The notes below the pieces were generated by a model. It ran no database searches. It had not been told where the DNA came from and saw nothing but the letters and a program-made list of their open reading frames with translations. This document shows positions 36,314 through 48,423 of a stretch of 64,000 nt of DNA, piece after piece. Positions within the stretch are counted from its first letter, which is position 1; every line of letters begins with the position of its first letter. Origin of the DNA: Epiperipatus broadwayi (lineage: Eukaryota > Onychophora > Udeonychophora > Euonychophora > Peripatidae). The position numbers were made by a program, and so were the translations under genes. The stretch lies in assembly GCA_028023455.1 (NCBI GenBank), contig JAQFVV010012434.1, forward strand, positions 7,935,157 through 7,999,156, in the 5' to 3' direction.

Positions 36314-38747
36314 CTTGTAAACCTAAATATTTTAAAGGAACTTTTTCTCTGTCAAATGTATTTGATTTAATGTATTTTAATTTATTATAGCTTAAATCCA
36401 GTACTTCTAAGCGTTGAAAGTTTGTAAAAAAATTAGGAGGGATTTCTTCAATGTGATTATTACCCAAATACAGTGCGGCAACATTATCCAAATTATCAAA
36501 TGTTCTGTCAGACAACTGTTTGATGTTATTGTATGATAAATTTATCAAAAGATTTTTCATTCTGAAAACTTTAGATATTTTTTCAAAAGCTATAGGAAAA
36601 GTTTTTAAGAAATTTTTATTTAAATAAATTTCCTGTAAATTTCTTAACTTGGAGAATAAGTTATCAGGTAAATCTGTAATTTTATTATTTGTAAAATTTA
36701 AAATTTTAAGTTCGGTGAGATTGTGAAAAGAATCAGAATGTAAATGTTCAATCTTATTATTTGATAAATCCAATGTTTGAAGTTTCATCAGAGGAGTAAA
36801 ATGAGATTTTGTGACAAAATTTAAGTTGTTCAAGCCCAAATATAAATCTTTAAGATTAGGTAAATTTTCAAAAAAGTTGTCTGGTACAAAGTCAAGTTTA
36901 TTTTCAGATATGTCAAGGCTCTCAAGTGTAGAAATATTTAAAGAAATTGTACTAATATTATTTAAATTGTTATGAGCTAGATATAAATACTTCAATGATA
37001 CTATTTCATCTAAAGCACCATCTTCAATTTTAGAAATAGAATTGTCATCTAGACTCAATTCTGATAAATATTTTAAATTATTAAAAACACCTTTATTAAT
37101 GATACTAATTTTATTTGCCTGCAAATTGATGATAGCTACATTTGGTACATTTTGAAATAGGCCCGATGGGAGTTCAGTAATATTATTTAGTTGTAGATGC
37201 AAATTAATTATTGATCCCAAACCAAAAAATGTAGCTTCTTTAAGTTGCTCTATATTATTATCAAATAAATATAAATCTCTTAGATTTTCTAAACCTACAA
37301 AGACATTATTTTTAATATCCATAATTTCATTAGAATCTAATCTTAAAATATTTAAATTTTTTAGGGACTTAAAATATTGTTGATTAATATTATTTAACAA
37401 ATTTTTACTTAGGTCTAAAATTCTTAGATTTTCTACTGACTGAAAAGCATCTACATGTATTTCAGTAATATAATTGTATTTTAAAGATAAATATTTTAAA
37501 TTTAGATTATGTTTCATAACATTAGAAATTGTAGATAAATTATTATTATTCAATATTAAAGTTTCCAAATTTTTTAGTTCTAAAAAATCTAAATCTTCTA
37601 ATTTTTTAAAGTTATTGTGAGATAAATTTAAATATGTTAATTTTGGAAGAGAAAAACCTTTTAATAAAGTTATTTTGTTACTGCTGAGATCCCAGTGCTT
37701 TACATTGTTTGAATCTGAAAATACATCTGAAGCTACTTGAGAAATAGCATTGCTTTGCATATCTACTTTTTCTAATTTTCCTAAAAATTTAAATGTTTGA
37801 GTAATGAGTTTTCTAATTTTATTGTTATGAAAAGATATTGTAGCCACATTTGGGAGATTTAAAAAACTTCCTTCTTCAATTGTTTCAATTTTATTTTCGT
37901 TCAGAATTAAATTTGAAAGTTTAGGATTGTCTCTGAAAGTACCTTGTTTAATAATGGTTAAATTATTTTGAGTTAAATCTAAATATTCTAAACTTTGCAG
38001 ATTGGTAAAAACATCATCAGCAATAAATGTAATATGATTATTATGCAATTTTAAAATTCTCAATTGTTTGAGAATTTTAAAAGAGTTTATTTCAATGGAA
38101 GATATTTTATTACCTTGTAAAAATAAAACTGTTACTGAATCAAGGCCTTCAAATAATTTTGGAGTAATATTTGTCAAATTGTTATAACTTAAATCTAAAT
38201 TAGTTAAATTTTTTAGATTTGAAAAGGTATCTGCCTCAATTTCACTAATGCTATTTTCACTCAGAATAAGTTTTTCAAGATTATTTAATTTAAGAAAAGA
38301 ATCTTTAGATAGTTTATGTAACTTATTCTGACTTATATCTAAATCTTTCAATGCTATCAAATGTTTTAAAAACTGGATGTTGGAGAGTAAATTAGCCTTC
38401 ACTGAAAAATCTTCCAATGTTTGTTCTAATTCTACAGAGCCATCTATTGTTATAGTTTCAAGCTTACTATTGATTATATATAATTGTAAAAGTTTCTGTC
38501 CAGAAAATAATTTTAAAGATAAATTTGGAATGTAGCCATTATTTATAGTCACATGGGCTAAAGGTAACGTAAAATTCTTCAGAAATGTCGTAAAATCAGT
38601 CGTAGTTGCATTATTACTACACACAATACGATATCTTTCCTGCATATTAATTGAAGATGAAACACAGTAGCCATTACAGAGTTTAAAATTCAATGAACAA
38701 AAAGTCGATATAAAAATTAAGTATAATGCTGGTTGTAACGTCATGTC
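36314..38747 (-). CDS. Gene A, exon with signal peptide and ~30 leucine-rich repeats
   Basis: This exon codes for 810 full residues plus one base. The first ~25 residues form a hydrophobic signal peptide (LYLIFISTFCSLNF), followed by an N-terminal cap with cysteines near positions 23, 27 and 42. About 30 tandem LRRs with a ~24-residue period then run to the end (consensus LxxLxxLxLxxNxIxxIxxxxF), with many N-x-S/T glycosylation sequons, so the product should be extracellular. The ATG at 38744 sits just after a long pyrimidine tract and CAG (38750-38748), so the coding exon begins at 38747 and a 5' UTR exon probably lies upstream. The exon ends at G36314 before GTAAGTG, a canonical donor; reading through it gives an immediate stop. 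Known relatives with this architecture are chaoptin, LRRC15 and acid-labile-subunit type proteins, used in adhesion or recognition. No frameshift or stop is visible, so the gene looks functional. The ligand cannot be read from the sequence. Confidence 0.93.
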
Positions 38748-38750
38748 CTG

Positions 38751-41700
38751 AAAAAAAAAAAAAAAACGAAAATCTATTATTATTATTATTTCAAATGTTT
38801 TTTACTTGAAAATTGTAGTTTTAAGTACAAGTAAAAATTATAATTTATTTTTATATATATTTACGTTTAATAAACTAAAACACAAAATTAACTATTTTTT
38901 GCTAAAATATTATTTATTTATTTTCATTATTTCCTATATAATATACATCTATTTGTTTATTATATTTAAAAATGGGAACAAAAGATAATATAGATGTTAA
39001 TAAAATATATATATATTATAGATATTAATTAATAACAAGTAAGATTTGGTTTTAAAAAAGGAACAAAAACTAAAAGAAGATAAATAATTATTTGCTACTC
39101 CACTGAAAAAATGAGTTATCTGTTTGGTAATCTTGTTGATAATATCCTTGTATCCTTTAAACTATGATTCTAAAATGAGTATCCCTTAATGTAGGAATTT
39201 GCTTTTATGAAATCTATGCATCCCAATTTTGATTTTGTTGGGATCATTCAATTTTAAATTACATAAGTTAACAAAAATTGCTTAGTATTTCCGTTTTAAT
39301 TAATGCAAGAAAGGCTTACTAATATTAATTAATACATTTGATTTCTATATTTGTTAAAAATTAATATATAAAAAAATAATGGTAGTTTAGAACATATTAG
39401 TGACTTATTGTTGAAAATGTTGGGCAGTACTAATCATCTACTCTTGTATCAGATATTTTTTTCATATGGACTGTTCATTTTTTATTGTATTTGTATATCA
39501 ATATTTTATATTAATGCATTAATTTGAAATATGAGAAATATATCATTTTACTGTAAGTACAATATCTATTAAATTCATAAATGTTTGCGAACCTGCTTAT
39601 ATTAGTTGTTAATAGAATTGTTTCTATATTGTCATTTGATCATTTGGATTCAGACTTTTTATTTTTGGTTAAACTTTTGTGTCATTAAAATTCAAAATAG
39701 TGCGCCATACACTATCAGATGTCTATTAATTACTCAAACATAAGATGGCTTTAGAGCATGGGGGAAGTAATAGCTCTGGAAAACATATGACAGTTCATAT
39801 GATATTGCAGATCATATTATTGTTTAATAAGATGTATTATTTTTGATTTTAAATATAAAATTATAAGAATGCTATCAATATTGTTATTACAAAAAATAAT
39901 TTAACTAAAAAGGTTATCTGCTGTATTGGTAAAGTTTTTTATAATTTAAATTAGCTTGAATTGTGAGTTTTAAAATGTTATATATAGTAGCTTTTTCATT
40001 CATTACACATAATTTCTCATAGTTATGCTGTCCAATAAACAAAAAGGCAAATGAATGCATACCTTAGACTTGCATAATCTACATTTAATACGTTTTATTT
40101 TGTAGAATTTTTTTAAATATATTAAACAAACATTTTTATTTAAAATACATATGTATATATATATTGGTAATTAAAATTCTTATCATATTTTTTAAATTAC
40201 TGTAACATCAGTTTTTCATTCGAAACTAACAAATGTTCTTGGTGAAGTTATTATATTTAAATTGTCTTCCATATCTGCACAATAAAACGATTATTTAGCT
40301 TATGTAAAGGACAATAAATTGACCTTTTTTTCTTCTTATAGATTAAGGTTTTTTTTTCCTCTGAAAGTAATTCTTTTACATCTTTTTTATGAAAAGTGAA
40401 CAAGTAAATAAATAAATACATTATTACATTTTACTTTTAATAAAATAATTTGATAGTTATTCTGTAATTATTTTTTTTAAAAATTATTATATTATGCCAC
40501 CATTTGTTGATTATTGTTATATCAAAATACTGGATGTAGTTTTATAATAATCACTACAAAAAAGGATTATACAAATAGTGCCCCCCCCCCCATTTAAAAT
40601 AAAATTTACTAAATTGAAATAAAACAACAATTTTATCTATGGACATTACATATTAAATTTCTTATTTAAAAAAAACTTAAGACGAGTAAATCTCCTCTCT
40701 AATGTTGTCTAGCATAAGCTTCAGTAATTAAATTATAAGATGCATACAAAATTTTTCTTTTTTGTATTTAAATTTCTGACATCAGATTAGTTTCTGGTTT
40801 GTCTTTATCATTGAGGCGTGGGATTCAAAGTTGGAAGGAATTTAGACATCTAACCAAACTATGGATGGGAATTTAAGCTATTAAAGTTAAGAATTTTATA
40901 CGCAATTAATAATCATTGATTCATCAAACTCATGTTAGACGGTACCTAAAGTAGAGAGACGCTCTTATCTTATTTTATTGTTTAAGCTGAGAAGTTGGAA
41001 GTTTTGTTGTTAATATTAAGAGATTTTAAGTCGTTTAAAAATATTTATTAAAATAATCATAGTTTTAAATTTATAATATTAGGTTGCAATTCAGATATTA
41101 TATATATTTAAAACGAAATTTTTTAAAAATAAATCTTTAAGATGATACTTATATCTGAGGTATATTTTATAATTACAAAATAATAAGCATGCATATAAAC
41201 TATAATATAATATTGGTTTTTCAGACGTAATGGTGGTTATGAAACCCATCAGTTCAAAAGTTACACATTAAATCAACATTTAATGCAAATCAGCAACAAT
41301 CATGTATATAACCAATGGGTGTTTAATGGCAAACTATAAGTTTTAATGGTAATAGCACAATTAGAATGTTTGGTAAATCAGAGTTATTTAATTTTATAAC
41401 TCCAATTATTCTCCTCCTTACAAACAACTTCCATCATTCATAAAAAATTGATGTCTATATTTAATCAATTTTCGCTCTTTTAATATATATATAATGTTAT
41501 GACCATTTAGTTTTGGGATATATTTTTAGAAGTTATAAATTAGTTATAAAATTCATAAATTCTATATAACTTTCATTATTTTTTAATTTTGATTTTATTT
41601 TTTGGTAAAAGACACACATCGCAGGCATACAAAATGAGCCAGCAGTCTAATTTTCAGTTAGTGTGAAAGCATATCTTTTGCTCAACTTGATATATGTAAA

Positions 41701-43861
41701 AAATATGGTGATTAAAATCAATGTAATATCTCCTCCTTTTCACATATGTTATAATATTATTATAAAAAAATCACAGCTCAGTGGAACAACTATTTTTTAA
41801 GTCAATTCAAATATATAGTTAAAATGAAAAGAACTAAGGAAAATAAAGAGAAAATAACCAAAGGTGAAAAATTGAAAGCTTTATCCCAATTATAAGTTTG
41901 GTTGATATTTCTGAAGATTTAATGAAAAAAAACATCAAATCGTATCATTTGTACGTTTAAATAGTTTTAAATATATAAAAATATTTTTACATATCCATTA
42001 AAATTATTTTGAAACAAGAATATAAGTTTCCATATAAATTTCAACGATTATTTAAAGATTAGAAAAAAAAAAACAAATATATATAAAAATTGCAAGCATG
42101 TTTACTTATTAAAAAATAAATAAATACCCGCCTTAATTAAAGTTTTAGTACTCTAAAATTATCAATACTTATATATATATTATTTATAATGCTGTAGAAT
42201 AATTCTCATTAAAACTTAGTATACTATCTAACAGCCAACTATCAATAATGATGAATTGGTGAAAATAAGCTGATAAACATGTATCCTCATTTAATTGTAG
42301 CATCTTGTCAGTAGGTTCTCAAGTCAATGGATCAGCTTCAAACATAGAAGTTACTATACATACAAAAATTCAAAACATGCGCACTAGTATATGTTAATAA
42401 ACTAAATCTTACTTTATATTTGGTTAACCAAGCAACATGAAATTATTCACAAATGTTTCATATCAGTCGTAACTGCTTTACTTTCTTTATTAAAATAAAT
42501 AATTTGTTTACAAAAAGTTTAAAAAAATAATATAAGTAAAGGAAAATGGTCTGACTCAACTAAGGCTCGTACGAACGTCAGTTTCCTACCAGACTTTTTT
42601 TTTTTTTGAAAAACGGTGTACATTAATTTCCAGGAAATAAAAGTTTTTTAAACCTTATTTGAGCTTCTTAATTGTAAACACGCGCTTAGGAGTAAATACA
42701 TACTAATTAAATGGAAAACAATTTTCATTCTGACATCATACATTTATAACAAATAGTAAAAGAGAACTAATTAAGTCTACATTAATAATCTCATGTTCCT
42801 ATTAATATCTTTTAAGATAAATTAAATACTGAACGCATATCCTGACTTAATATATTTATATTACACAAAATTATGATATCTGTTATTTATTTTGTTAATT
42901 ATTTATCAACTGAAGGTAGCTTCACAATTCTTTACTTTCTTTGCGACCGTAAAATGGTAAAGTTACGAACAGACAAGTATTATTATTTGTCCATCAGTAA
43001 GTTAGTAATGCATCTTATTAAAGTAATGATTATTGGATTATATTTTTATTATATTTCCCACAACGTTCTAAGATGATTAAACAAGGAAATTACTAACAAC
43101 AACAAAAAACCCAAGTTGATTTAATAATTTTTTTAGTTAAGTATTTTTGAGTTCGATTTCATTTGGAATTTAAAACTGAAATGAGAATTAAAAAATAGGT
43201 AATAAACAAAAAAAAATCATCAGGCAATTTCCAGCTTGAAAATAAAATCTCATCTGGGTAGTAGTATATATACTATAAAACATAGCTAGGTGCAATTCAC
43301 TTTTTAGGAAAATTTTCCTAAACTAATTTAATTTTAAAACTACAGCTGACAAATCCTAAGATTAATAAAACTTTTGAAATTCATAGCGGCAATTATTAAA
43401 GCTAAAAGTATTAAATTAAATCAAAAAAGTATTGAAAACAAGTATATTTAGTAGCACAAAAATTCTTACGAGCAGAACATTTTTAATGATTATTATAGGT
43501 TGCATTCAGGGGAATTATATTCTCCGAGTCAACATTGCAAACACTTGCAAGAAACATGTGGCCTATAAACTTTTTTGATGTGAATTGATATTATAATTGC
43601 ATGAAACAGAGTTGAACTTAAATAAAATGTTCATATGGCTCATAGTCCAAGAAATGTGAGAATTGTAGCGAAAGAATGAGCATTTAACAATTCCCTTCAA
43701 TTAATATAAATTCAGTGTTTCTTTTTATATTATTCAACTGATAATCAACCCTGGAATCTTTATCTTTGAATAGCACTCTGTCACTATCCTTAATTATATG
43801 TTAGGCCAATTTCAATAAATAATTAAATTATTACTACTGATTTTAAAAAAATCATAATCTT
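38751..43861. other. Upstream region of gene A, noncoding
   Basis: Five kilobases upstream of the first seen exon of gene A on the minus strand. The 5' UTR exon and promoter should be here or further right, but I cannot identify them. There is a run of ten C at ~40582 and scattered TA tracts. Confidence 0.5.
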
Positions 43862-43985
43862 GCATGGTCTAGTTGGTACAGTGATATAGTAGCCAAATTT
43901 GGACCTCATTATCCATGGATTGTGTGCTTCCCTCTGTGGTCACTTCTGGTGCTCATCTTCTTATGAACTCTGCAATAAAACTTTT
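43862..43985 (+). other. Possible tRNA-derived repeat
   Basis: Begins GCATGGTCTAGTTGGTACAG, where TGGTCTAGTTGG fits an A box, and ends in a poly-purine/AT tail after TGCAATAAAACTTTTTATTT. I see no good B box, so a tRNA-derived SINE relic is only a suggestion. Confidence 0.25.
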
Positions 43986-44408
43986 TATTTTAAATAAAAT
44001 ATTTTTAAATATATCTTTTTTGCAGACAATGTTCTAATAAACAATTCTTATTATAGAGCAATTTTATCTTACATGTTTTATTTATTCTAATTATGTGTGG
44101 GTTACCCTGATACTCAAGTAGTAATAATTATGTATTTCTTTTAAAAATAAAAAAAATAAAAGTTGACTTTATCTAAAAAGTTTAACTTGTAATAGCAGTA
44201 ATATACTTCATTGCCAAGATTAGTAAACATACAGTGGCAACTAAAACGAATACAATGTAATTTTAGAAAAAAATTAATTCATAATTATGCAAATGTATGA
44301 ATTTATTTTCATATTACAATACAAATTAAGAAGATACATAAAGTTAGATTAAGCCATATAGTAATAGAAAACACTATCTGTATTTAAAAATTGTGCACCT
44401 TTTATCAA

Positions 44409-44573
44409 GTAATAGAAAACAACCAACTGTTACAGTTTCAATATGCTACCTGGTTTAAAAATCCAAGACTGAATCATGCACTTTTAAGCTAAGTTGGAGG
44501 ATTTGGACTTTGATTTTTAAAAACTCAGATAGTAATTGCATTGAAACTGTAGCAGTTGGTTGTATTCTATTAC
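44409..44573. repeat. 165-bp hairpin MITE
   Basis: GTAATAGAAAACAACCAACT pairs with AGTTGGTTGTATTCTATTAC, followed inward by CAGTTTCAAT/ATTGAAACTG and AAAAATCCAAG/CTTTGATTTTT. A further half-site CATATAGTAATAGAAAAC lies at ~44356, just outside. Confidence 0.83.
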
Positions 44574-44714
44574 TATATGACTTTCATCTATCTTTATGCA
44601 TTCTTTAATTATCCTTATATAGTTAAGAGTTTTTTTCTAAGTATAAATTGATTATTTGTTAATCCTATATTGTATTTGAAACATAATGGATATTCAACTA
44701 TTGAGTTTAGTTAT

Positions 44715-45000
44715 AAAAAGAATAAATTAGAATGATTTTAATCAAGTTTTGGATTATCAAGATATAGATTCAGGATATTGTCCTATTCTAAAGAATATTT
44801 ATCAGAATAGAACAGTGATGATTAGATTACACAGTGATAGTAAGAGTATTCACATTGCAACAATTTTACAAAAAATATTTTGTGAATTAAAATGAGAAAG
44901 TATGAAATTTTTAGATTTTGCAGTTGATGGGTTTATTTTTGCAAATAATACTTCAAAATTTCTGAATTATTGGTAAAGATGAAAAAGAAAAAATAGGTCT
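44715..45000 (+). pseudogene. RTE-like LINE reverse transcriptase fragment
   Basis: Plus-strand reading FNQVLDYQDIDSGYCPILKN then IYQNRTVMIRLHSDSKSIHI, followed without the GVRQGD block by ATILQKIFCELK, a stop, and FAVDGFIFANNT. This matches the RT region of RTE-type LINEs (IxxLxxQGIDxxYxxILxxIYxxxTxxI, LxxIFxKL, LRFADDIVL), with FADD replaced by FANN and ~20 residues deleted. A short, dead relic about 280 bases long. Confidence 0.6.
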
Positions 45001-45679
45001 AAACAAAAATGGTAAGAAGGATAGATAAAGGTATTCCTATTATGTATGGTCTATTTATTTATGAATGAAGCTATGTAATTCTTATTATAGAAAGAAAAAC
45101 TAATATCTGCATTTATTCTTGAATTTATGGTTACAAGTGCAATTAAAAATAAACGTTAATTAAAAGAAAGTAAAAAAACAAGCCTTGCATTAGTTATGTG
45201 TGAAATAAAAATAGAAAGTTAACCTTTTATAAATTTTTGACCTTGCTATAAATTCTGCAGTGAATATGGATATTTTATTTTTTATTGGCACTAGTTTTGT
45301 GAAATTTCAATGATGATGGTGATAATGATTATTATTATTACATTTCAGAGAAACATTATTAGGCAAATAAAGTGTAACACAGATTTTCTTTTTACATACA
45401 AATGTTTACATTTGTAGCTATAAAATTTGCATTATAACAGTTTGATGCATATGAAAATACATAGATTAAAAGAGGAAAGCAAGGATTGCAGCTTTAAGGG
45501 TCAAAGGATTTTGACATTAAACACACAGTATAGTACTACAATTATGTAAATTTATGCAATGTGGACATGAATTTAGTTGAAAAAGTTATATTACAAGTTT
45601 ATTACTTATAGGTTACATATGTATAGGATACATATAACTAATTTTTATAGACATATTTTGGTTCAAGTCCATGTTGTAT

Positions 45680-47560
45680 TATTATCCATGTTCTGGGTGC
45701 TTCTTATGTTGGACCTATCCATGCCAGCATTTTTCTGTTGGTGGTATTTTGTTGGGTTGGTTGTCTTCAAAATACATCCTAGGTGGCTGGCTGGTCTACA
45801 GAGGGTTGATATTTGTTTGGATGTGGGTGGACTTGGTATGGTGTTAATTGATTAATGATATTGATTGTCACATGCTTGGTCACTGCCTTAGCAGTGATCT
45901 TGTAGCTGTGAAGATATCTGGATAGGTTATTTTTCTCTTTCTATTTTTTTAAAGTATTAATCAATTGAAGAAGGTGGATGGGTGTCATGGAATATTGTTT
46001 TTAAGCAGAAAAGTGTATCATGTGCACCTAGTACATAGAGGGTGAATGCTATTGCACAGTCTGTGGGGACTGAAGCTCTGTGATATGTTATTTTAAGTTT
46101 TATTACAACTGTTGTGATCTGGTGTTTGGAGCAATTCACTATGTTTATTGTGGCTTGTTTCAGGTATATCAGTGGTTTAATCAAAGTTAAAATCAATCTG
46201 TTTGATGTTCTCTGGAATATTAATCATTTCAGTTTTAACTCTCTTTGAAAAGAATTTTTTGGGGGGTAGTGATCTGGTTGCCTCTGGTTTCTGGTATTGT
46301 TGTCTATATGGCTGAAAAGCATGGGTGAGAACATCAGTCATGTGTTCTGCAATTTATTCATCAGTATTTGCAGTTGGCTTGCTTTTGTATGCTAACTTGT
46401 TTCATTGAGTGAATTATGATTTGTCTGGTATATTGTTGTATGTGCTAGCTGTGGTGTGAGATTAATTTGTTGGTTCACGTGTGAAGTCAGGAGCAATTTG
46501 GGCAGGGATTATAATATTGGAAGATTTCTTGTTTGTCTTAATAATTGAAAGATCAGGTATTTGCATGCCTTTATCTGTGATAATATTATTGACCTTTTAA
46601 GAATGAGGCTGGCTGGCTGGTATTTTTGCTGTTTATCTATAGTCTTGTTGGTGGCATAGACATCCATGGTGTATTCTTGCTGGTGTTGGAAAATTGCTTA
46701 TCTATTGACCAAACTTGCTGAAATTGATTCATGGTGCAATGTAAGCCAAGATGATCACAGGACTAGCACTGTGGTTTTTATAGAGATAGTGTGTGGCCTC
46801 CTGGTCTACAATCTGTGTAGGTATAGGCTTTGGATTGGTGTTAGTATTTCATTTAACTTGAAATCAAAATTTGTTGATATATACTGGTGTAGGTGTTTTT
46901 TTAGATATATAGCATTAAAGGCTACAACCCTACCAAATGGCCTCATCATTGTTTGAAAATCTTGAGCTGTATAGCCAAAGTACATGCTTTTAAGTATCCT
47001 AATGATGTAGCTTTAGCAATTTTGGTCACAATGACTAATGCATAATTGTGTTTGAAATGATCTTTTTGATCTGTGGTAAATAATTCAATTGCGAGATATC
47101 TTGGATTGGGATGGTTGGCAATTTATAAAACAATATCCCAGAGTGCTTTCAAGATAATAGTTTTGAATCTGGAAAATCTATATAATGTTAAATTTGGATC
47201 TGTTGTAGAAAGAATGATAGACTCAGGGTAAAAAAATCTTTTACATGAATTAAATATAATCTTTCTTATGGTGTTAACGAATTGACTGCTGATAATTTTT
47301 AATATCTCTGCATTCCAGAGCCTGATGAAGGTGGCATGGTTTTCTTGGGTTTTTAATTTGTTTTCCTAAATCTATGTATTAATGTATTGCTAGATAAAAT
47401 TAAACTATTTTGGTTATTTAATATTTGTGCATTAGATTTAGCAGCATTAGCATAGGTTCTGATGTGATTTGAAGTTTTGGCAGGCATGAAAATTGTTTTG
47501 GTGCTAAATTCTTGAACATCTGACAGTGTGGTTACCATGTTTTTTTGGTTTTGACATTAT
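45680..47560 (-). pseudogene. Decayed retroelement ORF1-like coding region
   Basis: The minus strand from an ATG near 47556 (MSKPKKHGNHTV) reads through many frames but keeps protein-like stretches: FIRLWNAEILKIISSQFVNT, IFNSCKRFFYPESIILSTTD, LYRFSRFKTIILKALW, and a possible zinc-knuckle remnant (QC-SCDHLGLHC) near 46750. The C-terminal part is rich in N, K, Q and T. The layout suggests an ORF1 or gag-like nucleic-acid-binding protein. I cannot name the family. It ends about 50 bases from the PLE's left candidate TSD, so the PLE may have inserted beside or into this element. Confidence 0.4.
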
Positions 47561-47851
47561 TATATTATACATTTATTTTAAGAAATGGTTAAATTGATTT
47601 GAAATATGAAAGAAAAATTTTTTTCTGAAGGTTTGTGATGATGGTGTTCTAGCTGTATTTTTATATTGGACTATTTCCATCATCTAATATGTGTGTTGGA
47701 TGTCTTTAGAAAAGTTTAATTTTTAATTAAATATTCCAAATGCATTCAACTGTTAGTAATATCACAGCAAACAAATGTTAGTAATATAACAGCAAACAGG
47801 TTAGTATATGCACTAACTGTTAGAAATATCACAACAAATAGGTTAGTATAT

Positions 47852-47896
47852 ACACAACTTTTCAAGAGGCATTTTTCTCCCCTCTTCTTCAGGTGT
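47852..47896 (-). ncRNA. Decayed hammerhead-ribozyme-like motif, PLE left terminus
   Basis: Inverted counterpart: ACAC - CTGAAGA - A - GAGGGG loop CCTCTT - GAAA - AGTT - GTGT. Stem II is weakened (CCTCTT instead of CCCCTC), and stem III is AAGT instead of a palindrome. Stem I is retained. Confidence 0.5.
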
Positions 47897-47927
47897 TGCT
47901 GGCCTGACCAGTGACAGTACTAGCATG

Positions 47928-48004
47928 GGATTCGAACCTGGGCCCTTAGAATCTTGTTAATTGAATTTTAAGGTAATGCTCTAACCAACTGAGCCATCCT
48001 GCCA
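47928..48004 (-). ncRNA. tRNA-like module in PLE left terminus
   Basis: Reverse-complement counterpart of the plus-strand module: GCTC...GAGC D-arm at 47996-47979 and B box GGTTCGAATCC near 47941-47928, both intact. As there, the acceptor stem is lacking. Confidence 0.68.
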
Positions 48005-48034
48005 AAGTCAACAGTATGTAGTAATTTCATATAC

Positions 48035-48403
48035 TTATCTATGAGGTTCCTCCTGATTTCTCCACTTTTTCCTCAGAACAAAGTTGATTAGTGGTTTCCA
48101 TACATTATGTATAGTCACACTAGGTTGGCTTATGGGATTTTTTGCCATTGTCATGTGAGCAGCTTCTTTAAATTTTCTTCTTTGTACCTTTTCTTCTTTG
48201 TCCAATATTTTTGTATTTTCCCAATTGAACATATGTTCATTGGTCCATACATGGTCTGCTACCTTAGACACATCTGTTTTTTCTCTTCTAATCATCAGTT
48301 TATGTTCTTGCAAGCGCTTTTGAATGGGATTGCTGGTTTCACCAATATATGTTCTTCCACATTCACATGGTATTTCATAGATGCAGTTTTTTCTTTGCAG
48401 CAT
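48035..48403 (-). CDS. PLE GIY-YIG endonuclease, inverted copy, open frame
   Basis: 122-residue uninterrupted frame starting MLQRKNCIYEIPCECGRT and continuing YIGETSNPIQKRLQEHKL, HVWTNEHMFNWENTKIL and a basic end (FVLRKKWRNQEEPHR). It contains the GIY-YIG core, the Arg/His-containing helix (RLQEHK) and conserved H...H positions of PLE endonucleases. It is the inverted duplicate of the plus-strand domain at 50210-50607 and is open where that copy is frameshifted. With no RT attached it is probably a by-product of insertion, not a host gene; it is only a fragment of the element's polyprotein. Confidence 0.7.
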   Translation of the reverse strand: MLQRKNCIYEIPCECGRTYIGETSNPIQKRLQEHKLMIRREKTDVSKVADHVWTNEHMFNWENTKILDKEEKVQRRKFKEAAHMTMAKNPISQPSVTIHNVWKPLINFVLRKKWRNQEEPHR

Positions 48404-48423
48404 TTCAAGTTTAGGTTTTGTAG

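Noticed and set aside
38806-38988. Small upstream ORF opposite gene A
   Set aside because: Composed of F, I, Y, K and N codons expected from AT-rich DNA by chance; no domain or splice support.
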